From Gulbenkiania mobilis (GTDB taxonomy: Bacteria > Pseudomonadota > Gammaproteobacteria > Burkholderiales > Chromobacteriaceae), in the NCBI GenBank assembly GCA_004346645.1, contig SMDA01000002.1:372001-436000 (forward strand): a stretch of 64,000 bases of DNA, written 5' to 3'. Within the stretch, counting starts at the first letter, position 1, and the number at the start of each line of letters is the position of its first letter. Shown piece by piece: positions 7,696 through 18,947 of the stretch. Under the pieces are notes generated by a model. The model was not told where the DNA came from. It saw only the letters and a program-made list of their open reading frames with translations, and did no database searches. The translations under genes and the position numbers were made by a program.

Positions 7696-9672
7696 TTACC
7701 TCGGCCGCTGCCGGAAGAAGGTGAGCGGTGCGGTCACCGGCACGTCGCTCGGTGGTGGCGACTTGAGAATGTGTTTCTTCATCCGTCCCATCACATGCAT
7801 CTCGCAGGGCCGGCACTCGAACTTCAGCGTATAGGTTTCGCTGCCGGACCGCAGCGTCATCGGGTCGGCCCGTACCTGGCCCATCACCCCCTTCACGCCC
7901 TTGGCCTGCTTGGGGCAGAGGTTGAAGGAAAAACGCAGGCAATGCTTGGTGATCATCAGCGATACCTCGCCTTCTTCCTGATGCGCTTCGTATGCTGCAT
8001 CGATCACCTCCACACCATGCTTGCGATAAAACTGCCAGGCCAAGGTGTTGTAGACGTTGGCCAGATAGCTAAGCGTCTTTTCCGGGTAGGGCACGGGCGG
8101 CTCCACCGCCGGCCTGCGGACCGGCCTTTGCCAGGCCTCAAGCCGTGCGCGCTCCAGCGCTTCCACCGCCTCGCGCCGCAGCGCATTGACCACCGACACC
8201 GGCACGAACAGCGGCTGCGTCCAGGCCAACGTGACCTCATGGGCAAAAAACAGGGTGTTGCCCAACTTGGCCAAGCTGTCGCGCACGGTCGTTTCGGCCT
8301 GCCGAACCTCCTTGGCGGGCTGTAACGCGAGCAGCGCCGTAGCGGTGGCACTGTGCCCATCCTCGTCCACCACCGTCAGCGTCAGGCCCTCCGCAGACTC
8401 GGCAAGCGTCATCCATACCCCTACCCGGCGCTCGGCGGACTTCTTCAGCAGGGCCAGCTCCCAGGCATGGTCCCGGTTGCGGCTGATGTCGGTGCCTGGC
8501 TTCAGACCGGCCAGCACGGACGCGTCGTTGGGCACCACGCGCCACACGGGCCGTCCGTCCGCACTCAGGCCTTGGCGCTGCACCGTATTGGCCTGCACGC
8601 CCACCGCCTCACGCTTGCGCATGAAGCTGAGCCCGTCTCCGTTGTGCATCGGCGCGTCAGTGGCGATCTCCAGCCAGCCTTCTCCCACGCGCTCGACCGT
8701 ACCCAGCGGCACACCAACGAATTTCGGCGAATCGAAAGCGCCGATGTCGCCCTTGCGCCCGGTGGCAAAGTAGTCGGTGGCCCCACGGTGGAAGGTCTTG
8801 TCCGGGTCTGGCGTGAAGAAGATCTCGCTGGTGCCGCTGGAAGCACGCGCCAGCTCCGGCCGGCGTTCGAGGATCTCGTCCAGGAGCAGGCGGTAGTGGG
8901 CAGTGATGTTCTTGACGTAGCTGGCGTCCTTGTAGCGGCCCTCGATTTTCAGCGAGCGCACGCCGGCATCCAGCAGAGCCTCCAGATTGGTGCTCTGGTT
9001 GTTGTCCTTCATTGACAGCAGGTGCTTGTCGAACGCCACCACGCCGCCCTTCTCGTCGGTGAGCGTGTAGGGCAGGCGACAGGCTTGCGAACAGTCACCG
9101 CGGTTGGCGCTGCGCCCGGTTTCGGCATGGCTGATGTAGCACTGCCCGGAAAATGCCACACACAGCGCCCCGTGAATGAAGTATTCGAGGGTGGCATGTC
9201 CGTCCACCCGTTCGGCCACGCTGCGGATTTGGGGAATGGTCAGTTCGCGCGCAAGCACAATCTGCGAAAAGCCAGCGTCGGCCAGGAAGCGGGCCTTTTC
9301 CGGCGTGCGGATGTCGCACTGAGTTGAGGCATGCAGCTCGATGGGCGGCAGGTCCATCTCCAGCACCCCCATGTCCTGCACGATCAGGGCGTCCACCCCG
9401 GCATCGTAGAGCTGGCCGATCAGCATGCGGGCCGCTTCCAGTTCGGCATCGTGCAGGATGGTGTTGAGGGTGACGAACACACGGGCATGATAGCGGTGGG
9501 CAAACGTGGCCAGCGCCGCAATATCCTGCACGCTGTTGCAGGCGTTGTGGCGCGCCCCGAAGCTGGGCCCGCCGATGTAGACCGCGTCGGCCCCGTGCAG
9601 GATCGCTTCGCGCCCGATCTCGGCGGTCTTGGCAGGGGACAACAGTTCGATCTGGTGCGGCAGCAGACTCAT
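7696..9672 (-). CDS. rlhA: Peptidase U32-family 23S rRNA hydroxylation protein
   Basis: Closely resembles E. coli RlhA/YdcP (653 residues), needed for 5-hydroxycytidine at 23S rRNA position 2501. The 658 residues begin IELLSPAKTAEIGREAILHG and contain AVYIGGPSFGARHNA, VFVTLNTILHD, DALIVQDMG, HASTQCDIRTPEKA and the U32 signature FIHGALCVAFSGQCYISH (about 166-183), then SANRGDCSQACRLPY. The C-terminus has a second cysteine set (CLRFSFNLC and CRPC), likely for iron-sulfur binding. AGAAG precedes the ATG. It is monocistronic. U32 proteins are annotated as peptidases, but the rRNA role is better supported for this subfamily. Confidence 0.9.
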   Translation of the reverse strand: MSLLPHQIELLSPAKTAEIGREAILHGADAVYIGGPSFGARHNACNSVQDIAALATFAHRYHARVFVTLNTILHDAELEAARMLIGQLYDAGVDALIVQDMGVLEMDLPPIELHASTQCDIRTPEKARFLADAGFSQIVLARELTIPQIRSVAERVDGHATLEYFIHGALCVAFSGQCYISHAETGRSANRGDCSQACRLPYTLTDEKGGVVAFDKHLLSMKDNNQSTNLEALLDAGVRSLKIEGRYKDASYVKNITAHYRLLLDEILERRPELARASSGTSEIFFTPDPDKTFHRGATDYFATGRKGDIGAFDSPKFVGVPLGTVERVGEGWLEIATDAPMHNGDGLSFMRKREAVGVQANTVQRQGLSADGRPVWRVVPNDASVLAGLKPGTDISRNRDHAWELALLKKSAERRVGVWMTLAESAEGLTLTVVDEDGHSATATALLALQPAKEVRQAETTVRDSLAKLGNTLFFAHEVTLAWTQPLFVPVSVVNALRREAVEALERARLEAWQRPVRRPAVEPPVPYPEKTLSYLANVYNTLAWQFYRKHGVEVIDAAYEAHQEEGEVSLMITKHCLRFSFNLCPKQAKGVKGVMGQVRADPMTLRSGSETYTLKFECRPCEMHVMGRMKKHILKSPPPSDVPVTAPLTFFRQRPR

Positions 9673-9884
9673 CGGCTTCTTTCGGCAAGGGAGGTGGCAA
9701 GGGGCGGAAGTATAGCGGAATCAGTCACTTGCATGTAAGGCACCAGCAATGGCAGGCGCACCGCCCCCCCGGATGGCTGTGGGTGGAAGGGCACTGCCCT
9801 GCAGGCAACCGGGGCAGGCCAGCCGCTGTGGTCGGACTGACACCCACCCGCGCGCAGGCAGGCGGATGTGGTGTGCGGTCAGGC

Positions 9885-9917
9885 AAGGTTGGCCGAAGCA
9901 GGACGCTTCGGCCCTTC
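9885..9917 (-). terminator. Imperfect inverted DUS-like repeat downstream of thiC
   Basis: Exact 12-mer at 9887-9898 (+) followed after six bases by GCTTCGGCC (9905-9913), giving a 9-bp stem that could extend across a two-base bulge. It sits ten bases after the thiC stop on the minus strand, so a terminator role is plausible. There is no clear U-run. Confidence 0.6.
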
Positions 9918-9926
9918 CTATCCGAC

Positions 9927-12052
<2,126 letters not shown>

Positions 12053-12122
12053 GATGCTGTGAAGGTAGGGCAAATATGGGATAATCGCAAGTTATCGTCA
12101 TGAAGCCCCACTGAGGTTGTCG

Positions 12123-12782
12123 ATGGATTTCGAAAAAGCCCGTTTCAACATGGTTGAGCAACAGATCCGCCCGTGGGATGTGCTCGACGGCAAGATTCTC
12201 GACCTGCTGTTTCACGTGAAACGCGAGGACTTCGTCGCTGCGGACAAACGCACGCTGGCCTTTACCGATATGGAGCTGCCGCTGGAGAACGGCGCACTGA
12301 TGCTCCAGCCCAAGGTAGAAGCGCGCCTGGTGCAGGAGTTGCAGCTCAAGCCCAGCGACCGTGTGCTGGAAGTGGGCACCGGCTCCGGCTATGTCACCGC
12401 ACTGCTGGCCTCGCTGGCCAGCCACGTCTACAGCCTGGACATTGACGGTAGCCAGCTGGCCCGCGCCGCTGCCCGCCTCAAGCAGGCCGGCCTGCGCAAT
12501 ATCACGCTCACCGAAGGCAACGGTATCAACGGCCTGCCGCAGCAGGCACCGTTCGACGCCATCTTCGTGGGTGGCTCTCTGCCCTTGGTGCCCGAGACAC
12601 TCAAACAACAGCTGGCGATCGGTGGCCGCATGGTTATCATCGTCGGGGACGAGCCGGTAATGCGTGCGCAGCTGATTGAGCGCCTGTCGGAAGACACCTA
12701 CAGCGAACTGGTGATCTTCGACACATTGACCGCACGCCTGCAGGGCAGTGAAGCCATCGAGCCGGAACGGTTCGAGTTCTGA
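12123..12782 (+). CDS. pcm: Protein-L-isoaspartate O-methyltransferase
   Basis: SAM-dependent methyltransferase of the protein-repair family, 219 residues. It begins MDFEKARFNMVEQQIRPWDV, the form common in betaproteobacteria. SAM motif I is VLEVGTGSGYVTALL (about 81-95), with YSLDID as the acidic end of the next strand and AIFVGGSLPLVP later. The start ATG 12123 has GAGG at 12112-12115; a TTG two codons upstream is less likely. The stop shares a base with the next ATG (TGATG), so it is translationally coupled to the rhodanese gene. A near-perfect parS lies in frame at 12208. Confidence 0.88.
   Translation: MDFEKARFNMVEQQIRPWDVLDGKILDLLFHVKREDFVAADKRTLAFTDMELPLENGALMLQPKVEARLVQELQLKPSDRVLEVGTGSGYVTALLASLASHVYSLDIDGSQLARAAARLKQAGLRNITLTEGNGINGLPQQAPFDAIFVGGSLPLVPETLKQQLAIGGRMVIIVGDEPVMRAQLIERLSEDTYSELVIFDTLTARLQGSEAIEPERFEF
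12208..12223. promoter_or_regulatory. parS site B (TGTTTCACGTGAAACG)
   Basis: 15 of 16 bases match the parS consensus; the 14-base core palindrome is perfect. It lies inside pcm, encoding FHVKR, about 7.7 kb left of the putative oriC. Confidence 0.85.
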
Positions 12783-13108
12783 TGATCCAGGAAATCACCC
12801 CCCAGGCGCTGGCACAGTGGCTGGCCGATCCAGAGCGGGAACAGCCGCTGCTGCTGGACGTGCGTGAAGGGTGGGAGCTGGAGCAGGCGTGCATCGAAGG
12901 CGTACGCCACCTGCCGATGAACATGGTGCCCCTGCAGCTGAATACGCTGCCGGATGACGTGCCCATCGTTACCATCTGTCATCACGGCGTGCGCAGCTAT
13001 CATGTGGCGCTGTACCTGCAGCAGGCCGGCTTCGATACCCTGTACAGCCTGCAGGGCGGGGTAGAGGCTTGGGCCACTCAGGTGGACCCTTGCATGCGCC
13101 ACTACTGA
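12782..13108 (+). CDS. Rhodanese-domain sulfurtransferase
   Basis: Single-domain rhodanese of 108 residues, probably cytosolic, carrying sulfur on a cysteine persulfide. The domain starts ITPQALAQWL, with LLLDVREGWELEQACIEG in the middle. The active-site loop is CHHGVRSYHVALYL (about 65-78), with Cys65 as catalytic residue, and it ends TLYSLQGGVEAW. It is coupled to pcm by a TGATG overlap and followed by a strong terminator, so pcm and this gene form a two-gene operon. The physiological sulfur acceptor is unknown; GlpE and PspE are the nearest named relatives. Confidence 0.88.
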   Translation: MIQEITPQALAQWLADPEREQPLLLDVREGWELEQACIEGVRHLPMNMVPLQLNTLPDDVPIVTICHHGVRSYHVALYLQQAGFDTLYSLQGGVEAWATQVDPCMRHY

Positions 13109-13126
13109 GGGCTTTCCGGCCGGACG

Positions 13127-13151
13127 ACGCCACCCTCGGGGTGGCGTTTTC
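13127..13151 (+). terminator. Terminator of pcm-rhodanese operon
   Basis: 9-bp perfect stem ACGCCACCC / GGGTGGCGT with a three-base loop, followed by TTTC. Confidence 0.85.
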
Positions 13152-13214
13152 ATTTGCCAGCCGGGCACCGTTATTGCCCTTGCCTTAGGCTGTTTCCTTG
13201 TAGCGAACCCCGAA

Positions 13215-13934
13215 ATGAACCTGCACTATCTCGACGCGGCACTGGCCCGCGTGCATCCTGCCTGGGAGAACGTCCTCTCCGGCGCCAGCGTGGCCCCCGG
13301 CCTGCAGGCAATCGACAGCGCCCTGGCCCAGCTGAGCGACGCCGGCCACACGATTTTCCCCCCCCGTCCATTGATCTTCAACGCACTGAGCTTCACCGCC
13401 CCGGCCGACGTGCGGGTTGTTATCCTGGGCCAGGACCCGTATCACGGGACCGGCGAAGCAATGGGGCTGTCGTTCTCTGTACCTGAAGGCGTGCGCATCC
13501 CACCCAGCCTGCGCAACATTTACAAGGAATTGGCATCGGACCTCTGCAGCGGGCAGCCGGGCAGCGGCGACCTGAGCGGCTGGGCCAGGCAGGGCGTGCT
13601 GTTACTCAACAGCGTGCTGACGGTGGAGGAAGACAAGGCCGCCAGCCATGCCAGGCTGGGGTGGCAGACGGTGACCGATGCGCTGATCGACACCGTCAAC
13701 CGGGACAGCCCCGGCTGCGTGTTCCTGCTGTGGGGGAACTATGCGCAGGGCAAGGCCGAACGCATCGACCGCGCGCGGCATCTGGTGCTGTGCGCTCCGC
13801 ATCCCTCGCCCCTGTCGGCCCACCGCGGCTTTTTTGGCAGCCGCCCCTTCTCGCAGGCAAATGCCTGGCTGGCAGCGCGGCAGCGTGGCACCGTCAGTTG
13901 GTGCCACGCTGTGGGCATGAGCGACCTCTTCTGA
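13215..13934 (+). CDS. ung: Uracil-DNA glycosylase
   Basis: Removes uracil from DNA in base-excision repair. The 239 residues hold the family-1 motifs: VVILGQDPYHGTGEAMGLSF with the catalytic Asp in GQDPYHG (about 75-81), LLNSVLTVE (about 134-142), and the C-terminal HPSPLSAHRGFFGSRPF with the active-site His (about 196). No strong ribosome site is visible before ATG 13215, but the N-terminus fits the family. It follows the rhodanese terminator and reads alone. Confidence 0.97.
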   Translation: MNLHYLDAALARVHPAWENVLSGASVAPGLQAIDSALAQLSDAGHTIFPPRPLIFNALSFTAPADVRVVILGQDPYHGTGEAMGLSFSVPEGVRIPPSLRNIYKELASDLCSGQPGSGDLSGWARQGVLLLNSVLTVEEDKAASHARLGWQTVTDALIDTVNRDSPGCVFLLWGNYAQGKAERIDRARHLVLCAPHPSPLSAHRGFFGSRPFSQANAWLAARQRGTVSWCHAVGMSDLF

Positions 13935-14025
13935 TGCCCAGCGACGCGACGGCGGCCGCCTGGGGGCGCTGTCGCCCTTCCCTCGGACCAGCGCATGCCC
14001 TAAGCTTAGGTTTCCTCAACACAAT

Positions 14026-15354
14026 GTGCCGACCGTGGACATACTGATATTACTGCTTCTCATCCTTCTTAACGGCCTGTTTGCCATGTCTGAACTGGCC
14101 GTGGTTTCCTCGCGCAAGGTCCGCCTTCAGCAATGGGCCGACGATGGCCACAAGGGCGCCCAGGCCGCCTTGCAGCTGGCCGAAGAGCCCACCCGCTTTC
14201 TCTCCACCATCCAGATCGGCATCACCTCGATCAGTATCCTGTCCGGGGTATTCGGTGAAGCCGCCATCTCGGAAAAGCTGCGTAACTGGCTGGTGCAGTA
14301 TCCTGCCCTGGCCGATTACAGCCATGTCCTCTCGGTGGTGATCATGGTCATCACTGTCACCACCCTGTCGCTGATCCTGGGCGAGCTTGTGCCCAAGCGA
14401 CTGGCCATGCTCAACCCCGAACTGGTGGCCGCCACCATGGCCCGCCCGATGCGCCTGCTGTCGCGCATCAGCTCGCCACTGGTACGGGTGCTCAGCCTCA
14501 TCACCGACTCCATTCTGCGCCTTCTGGGTGCCCGCAAGAGCAAGGAACCTTCGATCACCGAGGAAGAGATCCGCGTGCTGATGGAGCAGGGGGCGGACGA
14601 AGGCGTGTTTGACCGCGCCGAGCAGGAGCTGGTGGAAAACATCTTCCGCCTCGACGACCGCAAGGTGGCCTCGGTGATGACGCCACGCAAGGAAATCGTG
14701 GCGCTGGACATCGAGGACACCCTGGAAGAGAACCGCAGCCTGCTGCAGGAAAGCCCCTACTCACGCTTCCCGGTGTGCAAGGGCGATATGGAGCATGTGA
14801 TGGGGATTCTGGACGCCAAGCGCATGCTGGACCGCATGCTGGCCGGTGAGCCGGTGGATTTCACTTCCAACCTCGAGGCACCGCTCTATGTGCCCGCCAA
14901 TGTGTCGCTGATGCAGCTTCTCGAGCAGTTCAAGCTGTCCCGCACGCATCTGGCGCTGGTGGTCGACGAATATGGCGAGCTGGAAGGGCTGGTGACGATG
15001 AATGACGTACTCGAGGCGATCGTCGGCGACCTGCCTGCCAGCGGTGTGCCCTACGACGAAGAGATCGTCCGCCGCGACGACGGCAGCTGGCTGGTCGATG
15101 GCATGGTGACGCTCGACCGCTTCAAGGAGTACTTCGACCTGGAGACTCTGTTGCCCGGAGAGGAAACCGGCAACATCAACACGCTGGGCGGTATCATGAT
15201 GTTCCAGCTGGGCCGGGTACCCGCCGTCACCGACCGCTTCGAGTGGTGTGGCTTTACCTTCGAGGTGATGGACATGGACAAGACCCGGGTCGACAAGATC
15301 ATGGTCACACGGGACGACAACTGGGCGCCTCCCGCAGAAGAAGACGAAGGCTGA
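14026..15354 (+). CDS. CNNM/CorC-type transporter-associated protein (hemolysin C family)
   Basis: Inner-membrane protein of 442 residues. The N-terminal CNNM (DUF21) domain has three to four helices, beginning DILILLLLILLNGLFAMSELA and including LSTIQIGITSISILSGVFGE and LSLILGELVPKRLAM. Two CBS domains follow (about 205-330: VMTPRKEIVALD, then LALVVDEYGELEGLVTMNDV). A CorC_HlyC domain closes the protein (about 345-430). Such proteins are linked to Mg2+/Co2+ efflux or resistance; the exact substrate is not readable. Start is GTG 14026, with GTG 14035 as an alternative. Confidence 0.9.
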   Translation: MPTVDILILLLLILLNGLFAMSELAVVSSRKVRLQQWADDGHKGAQAALQLAEEPTRFLSTIQIGITSISILSGVFGEAAISEKLRNWLVQYPALADYSHVLSVVIMVITVTTLSLILGELVPKRLAMLNPELVAATMARPMRLLSRISSPLVRVLSLITDSILRLLGARKSKEPSITEEEIRVLMEQGADEGVFDRAEQELVENIFRLDDRKVASVMTPRKEIVALDIEDTLEENRSLLQESPYSRFPVCKGDMEHVMGILDAKRMLDRMLAGEPVDFTSNLEAPLYVPANVSLMQLLEQFKLSRTHLALVVDEYGELEGLVTMNDVLEAIVGDLPASGVPYDEEIVRRDDGSWLVDGMVTLDRFKEYFDLETLLPGEETGNINTLGGIMMFQLGRVPAVTDRFEWCGFTFEVMDMDKTRVDKIMVTRDDNWAPPAEEDEG

Positions 15355-15369
15355 TAGCCCTGCCTGCCA

Positions 15370-15398
15370 CGCCGACGGTTTCGCCGTCGGCGTTTTTG
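15370..15398 (+). terminator. Terminator after CNNM/CorC gene
   Basis: 9-bp stem CGCCGACGG / CCGTCGGCG, loop TTTCG, then a run of five T. Confidence 0.92.
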
Positions 15399-15416
15399 TT
15401 GGGGCTTACGGGGCAG

Positions 15417-15428
15417 GGTTGGCCGAAG
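15417..15428 (+). repeat. DUS-like 12-mer between convergent genes
   Basis: Exact copy, intergenic, between the CorC terminator and the end of the convergent GNAT gene. A further 11-base match lies inside that GNAT gene at 15786-15796. Confidence 0.8.
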
Positions 15429-15444
15429 GTGGGAGGCAGCTACC

Positions 15445-15945
15445 TCACAGGTAACGCCCGCATACCGTGGTACGGCCTGTGCCGCTGGTTCGCCGCTGCG
15501 GATCGTCGTACACCGCCAGTTCGGCAAAACCTGCCTTGCGCATCATGCCGGCCGAGGCGGCATTTTCCTCATGGCGGTCGGCCACCACCCATAGACAGCC
15601 ACGGTCGGCCAAGTGTGCGCAGGCGGAAGCGAGTAGCCGGGCCCCGATACCCTGACCTGCGTGATCGCGGTGTACGACGGCTTCGACGATGAAGGCCGCC
15701 TGCACGGCAGGCACCTCCACCGGCCGCAGGGCAGGGTAGGTATCCTCGCGGCGATGAATGACGGCACCCACCAACTGCGGCCCCGCTTCGGCCAACACCG
15801 CCCCCGCCTGACCCGCCACCAGCTGCATCAGCGTGGCTTCCACACCTTCTGGAGGTAGCCAGTTCCAAGGATTGGGCCCATGAATCAGGATCAGTTCGCG
15901 CAAGGCATCGGCATCGAAGGCAGTGGCAGGACGCAGGGTGATCAT
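15445..15945 (-). CDS. GNAT-family N-acetyltransferase
   Basis: 166-residue acyltransferase transferring an acetyl group from acetyl-CoA; the acceptor is unknown. The GNAT core shows strand AAFIVEAVVHRDHAGQGIGA (about 86-105), whose HAGQGIGA loop binds the pyrophosphate of CoA. CLWVVADRHEENAASAGMMRKAGF follows (motif B, about 119-142). It converges with the CNNM/CorC gene. No neighbour suggests a pathway. It contains a DUS-like near match at 15786. Confidence 0.82.
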   Translation of the reverse strand: MITLRPATAFDADALRELILIHGPNPWNWLPPEGVEATLMQLVAGQAGAVLAEAGPQLVGAVIHRREDTYPALRPVEVPAVQAAFIVEAVVHRDHAGQGIGARLLASACAHLADRGCLWVVADRHEENAASAGMMRKAGFAELAVYDDPQRRTSGTGRTTVCGRYL

Positions 15946-15961
15946 CGTGTTTCCCGGATAA

Positions 15962-15984
15962 TGAAAAAGAGCCCGCGCACGGGC
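15962..15984 (-). terminator. Terminator of the DUF885 gene
   Basis: On the minus strand, GCCCG-TGCG-CGGGC is followed by TCTTTTTC, placed 30 bases after the DUF885 stop. Confidence 0.8.
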
Positions 15985-16012
15985 CCTTGGTACTTTACCG
16001 CAAAAGCCGAGA

Positions 16013-17821
16013 TCAACCGCCGGATTTGACCCAGTTGTGTACCTTGGCTTCGAGCACGCTCATCGGCAATGCACCCGAACCGAGTACCTGATCGTGGAAG
16101 CGGCGAATGTCGAAGCGAGGCCCCAGCGCCTGCTGGCTTTCGGCACGCAGCCGGCTGATCGTCAGTTGCCCCACCTTGTACGACAGCGCCTGTCCGGGGA
16201 TGGCGAGGTAGCGGCGTACTTCAGAGCGTACGTCGCCTTCACCCAGCGCGGAGTTGGCCAACATGTAGGCTTCGGCCTGTTCGATCGTCCAGCCTTGGGT
16301 GTGCAGTCCGGTATCCACCACCAGACGCATCGCGCGCAGCATTTCCTCGTTCAGCTTGCCGAAGTACTGCAACGGGTCTTTCTCCATCCCAAGCTCGCGA
16401 CCGATGCTTTCCACGTAGACCGCCCAGCCTTCCTCGTAGGCGGTGTAGTCGCGGAACTTGCGGTATTCCGGCACACCCTTCTGCTCCTGCTTGATCGCGA
16501 TCTGGAAGTGATGCCCCGGTGCGGCTTCGTGCATTGCCAGGGTTTCCAGGCTCCACTTGGGCAGCTGCTGGCCCGGCTTGGTGTTGACGAAGAACACTCC
16601 CGGGCGCTTGCCATCCGGCGTGCCGGGGTTGTAGTACGCCACGCCTGCCGTGTCTTCCGATTCCTTGGGCACGGCACGCACTTCATACGGTGCCTTCGGC
16701 ATCAGCCCGAAGAACTTCGGCAGCACCGGATAGACGCGATCGCGGAAGGCAACATAGTCGGACACCTGCTGCTTGGGATCGGTCCAGAAGAACTTGGGAT
16801 CGGTCTGCAGATACTTCCAGAACGCTTTCAGATCGCCCTTGAAGCCCACCTGCTGGCGCACAGTCTCCATCTCGCCCAAGATGCGAGCGACTTCCTGCTT
16901 GCCGATGTTGTGAATCTGCTGCGCAGGCAGGGTAGTGGTGGTGTTCAGGTCGGCCAGATACTGATACCAGGCTGCACCGTTGGGCAAGCCCTGCCATCCC
17001 AGCGTCTGCCTTGGCTGGTACTCGTTCTTCAGGAAGTCCGCCAGCTTGAGATACGCCGGATTGACCACTTCCTGAATCTTGGCCCGATAGGCTTTGGTCA
17101 GCCGTGCCTTGTCAGCAGCGCTGAAGTTCTTGGGGAAGTGCATCACCGGCTTCCAGAACTGGCTGTCCTCCAGCTTGGCTGGCACATAGTCGCGCAGCTG
17201 GCCCTCCAGGATCTTGGCCAGCGGGGCGGCCAACGTCACCCCTTCGCCCTGGCCCTGACGCATGCGTTGGACCGCCATGTCGGCCCAGCGGCCGAAGCCG
17301 TCCAGCTTCTTCAGGAAGTTGTCATAGTCGCGGACAGTGGCAAAAGGCTGGCCGTATTCGCCACTACCCTGTTCGGCGATAGTACTGGCCTTGCTGTAGA
17401 AGTGGTTGAGCGGCAGGTACCAGAACGGAAAGTCGAAGCCTTTCAGCGCCATCTGCCGATCGTAGAGGAACACGTCATAGGTGATCTGACCGTCGGCCGA
17501 AAGCTGGCTGCGATCCACCTTGCGGATGGCTTCCAGATAGCGGGTTTCCAGCGCCTTCTGGCGGAAGAGATAATCGTTGGAGAGATAATCACCGAAACGG
17601 TCGTTGTAGGTGTTCACCCCCATGTCAGGCGCGTTCAGCGGATTGAGCGCCAGGTTTTCCCGGAAGTAGCCATCCACCAGCTTGCGCAGGGCTTGATCGG
17701 CTTTGCCCGCCTGGGTGGCAGAGACGGGGGCGGTGGCGGATACAGCCGTTGCAGCCAGGCTGGACAGGGGGCTGACCAGACAAATACCTGCCAGAGCCAG
17801 CGTAATAATGCGCAATTTCAT
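16013..17821 (-). CDS. DUF885-family secreted protein, probable metallopeptidase
   Basis: 602-residue protein with a signal peptide (hydrophobic 4-23, cleavage near SLAA), so periplasmic or, less likely, lipid-free outer face. The DUF885 region fills the protein. The zinc-peptidase-like motif MHEAAPGHHFQIAI (about 430) and the downstream AYEEGWAVYVESIGRELG (about 456-473) form an HExxH-like plus distal Glu arrangement, suggesting metal-dependent peptidase activity (inference; the family is largely uncharacterised). The length is normal for the family. It is monocistronic with its own terminator. Confidence 0.85.
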   Translation of the reverse strand: MKLRIITLALAGICLVSPLSSLAATAVSATAPVSATQAGKADQALRKLVDGYFRENLALNPLNAPDMGVNTYNDRFGDYLSNDYLFRQKALETRYLEAIRKVDRSQLSADGQITYDVFLYDRQMALKGFDFPFWYLPLNHFYSKASTIAEQGSGEYGQPFATVRDYDNFLKKLDGFGRWADMAVQRMRQGQGEGVTLAAPLAKILEGQLRDYVPAKLEDSQFWKPVMHFPKNFSAADKARLTKAYRAKIQEVVNPAYLKLADFLKNEYQPRQTLGWQGLPNGAAWYQYLADLNTTTTLPAQQIHNIGKQEVARILGEMETVRQQVGFKGDLKAFWKYLQTDPKFFWTDPKQQVSDYVAFRDRVYPVLPKFFGLMPKAPYEVRAVPKESEDTAGVAYYNPGTPDGKRPGVFFVNTKPGQQLPKWSLETLAMHEAAPGHHFQIAIKQEQKGVPEYRKFRDYTAYEEGWAVYVESIGRELGMEKDPLQYFGKLNEEMLRAMRLVVDTGLHTQGWTIEQAEAYMLANSALGEGDVRSEVRRYLAIPGQALSYKVGQLTISRLRAESQQALGPRFDIRRFHDQVLGSGALPMSVLEAKVHNWVKSGG

Positions 17822-17927
17822 ACTGCTCTCCTCGCGTACGATAATGCAAAGATGCTACGCCCGTGCCTGCCTTTTGTCTTTTGATCCTGGTTAAACAGTA
17901 TCAGTGCAGTCTAATGCGCTGATACAA

Positions 17928-17956
17928 GAAAAAACCGACCTCGCGAAAGGCCGGTT
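17928..17956 (-). terminator. Terminator of the epimerase-glycosyltransferase operon
   Basis: On the minus strand, ACCGGCCT...AGGTCGGT forms a stem with one mismatch, followed by TTTTTTCTTG. It lies about 25 bases after the epimerase stop. Confidence 0.85.
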
Positions 17957-17978
17957 CTGCATCGGGAAAAAAGGCTGC

Positions 17979-18947
17979 TCAGAGACTGTGGTAGGCGCGA
18001 TACCAGTCCACGAAGGCTTGCATGCCTGCACGTAGGGGCGTGTCGGGTGAGAAGCCCACCGCTTCCCGCAACCGCCGTGTATCGGCATAGGTGATGGGTA
18101 CGTCTCCCTCCTGCATCGGCAGGTATTCCTTCACCGCCTCGCGTCCACAGGCGGCTTCGGTGGCGGCAATGAACTCAGTCAGCGGCACCGGATTGTGGTT
18201 GCCGATGTTGTACACCGCAAACGGGGGCTGGCCGTCCGCAGGCCGTTCCATCACCCGCAGCACGCCTTCCACGATGTCATCGATGTAGGTGAAGTCGCGC
18301 TGCATGCGGCCGTGGTTGAAGACCTTGATCGGCCTTCCTTGCAGGATCGCTTCGGTAAACAGCCACGGTGCCATGTCCGGGCGGCCCCAGGGGCCATATA
18401 CCGTAAAGAAACGCAGACCCGTCACAGGAAAGCGGTAGAGATGGGCATAGCTATGCGCCATCACTTCGTTGGCTTTCTTGGTAGCCGCATAGAAGCTGAC
18501 CGGCGCATCCACACGGTCGTCTTCGGAGAAGGGCACCTTGGCATTCTGCCCGTAGACGCTGGAAGAACTAGCAAACACGAGATGACGCACCGGATGACGC
18601 CGGCAGGCCTCCAGTACATTGGTGTGCCCGACCAGGTTGCTCTGGGCATACACATGCGGATTCTCGATGCTGTAGCGCACCCCAGCCTGTGCCGCGAGAT
18701 GCACCACGTAGTCTGGCCGCTCTGCCGCGAACAGCGCTTCCAGCGCCGTCCAGTCGGCAATGTCCAGATGGTGGAAGGCAAAACCCGGGCGCCCGGACAA
18801 GGTAGCCAATCGTGCGTGCTTCAAGGCCACCGCATAGTAGTCGTTGAGGTTGTCCACACCGAGTACGTTGATGTCGCCCCGGTCCAGAAGCCGCGCACAC
18901 ACCGCACGTCCGATGAAGCCGGCAGCGCCGGTTACCAGTACTTTCAT
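17979..18947 (-). CDS. NAD-dependent nucleotide-sugar epimerase (UDP-glucuronate 4-epimerase type)
   Basis: Short-chain dehydrogenase-type sugar-nucleotide epimerase, 322 residues, cytosolic. It has the NAD-binding GAAGFIG (7-13), the substrate and catalytic motifs FASSSSVYGQN (about 118-128) and YAATKKANE (Tyr/Lys pair, about 147-155), and TGLRFFTVYGPWGRPDMA (about 171-188), a string typical of UDP-GlcA 4-epimerases that supply galacturonate for LPS or capsule. Its ATG overlaps the stop of the upstream glycosyltransferase by four bases, so the two are coupled. UDP-glucose 4-epimerase is the alternative. Confidence 0.85.
   Translation of the reverse strand: MKVLVTGAAGFIGRAVCARLLDRGDINVLGVDNLNDYYAVALKHARLATLSGRPGFAFHHLDIADWTALEALFAAERPDYVVHLAAQAGVRYSIENPHVYAQSNLVGHTNVLEACRRHPVRHLVFASSSSVYGQNAKVPFSEDDRVDAPVSFYAATKKANEVMAHSYAHLYRFPVTGLRFFTVYGPWGRPDMAPWLFTEAILQGRPIKVFNHGRMQRDFTYIDDIVEGVLRVMERPADGQPPFAVYNIGNHNPVPLTEFIAATEAACGREAVKEYLPMQEGDVPITYADTRRLREAVGFSPDTPLRAGMQAFVDWYRAYHSL

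Noticed and set aside
7696-9672. Reading the U32 protein as a protease
   Set aside because: The sequence follows the RlhA/YdcP subfamily closely, for which an rRNA hydroxylation role is established; no protease catalytic set is evident.
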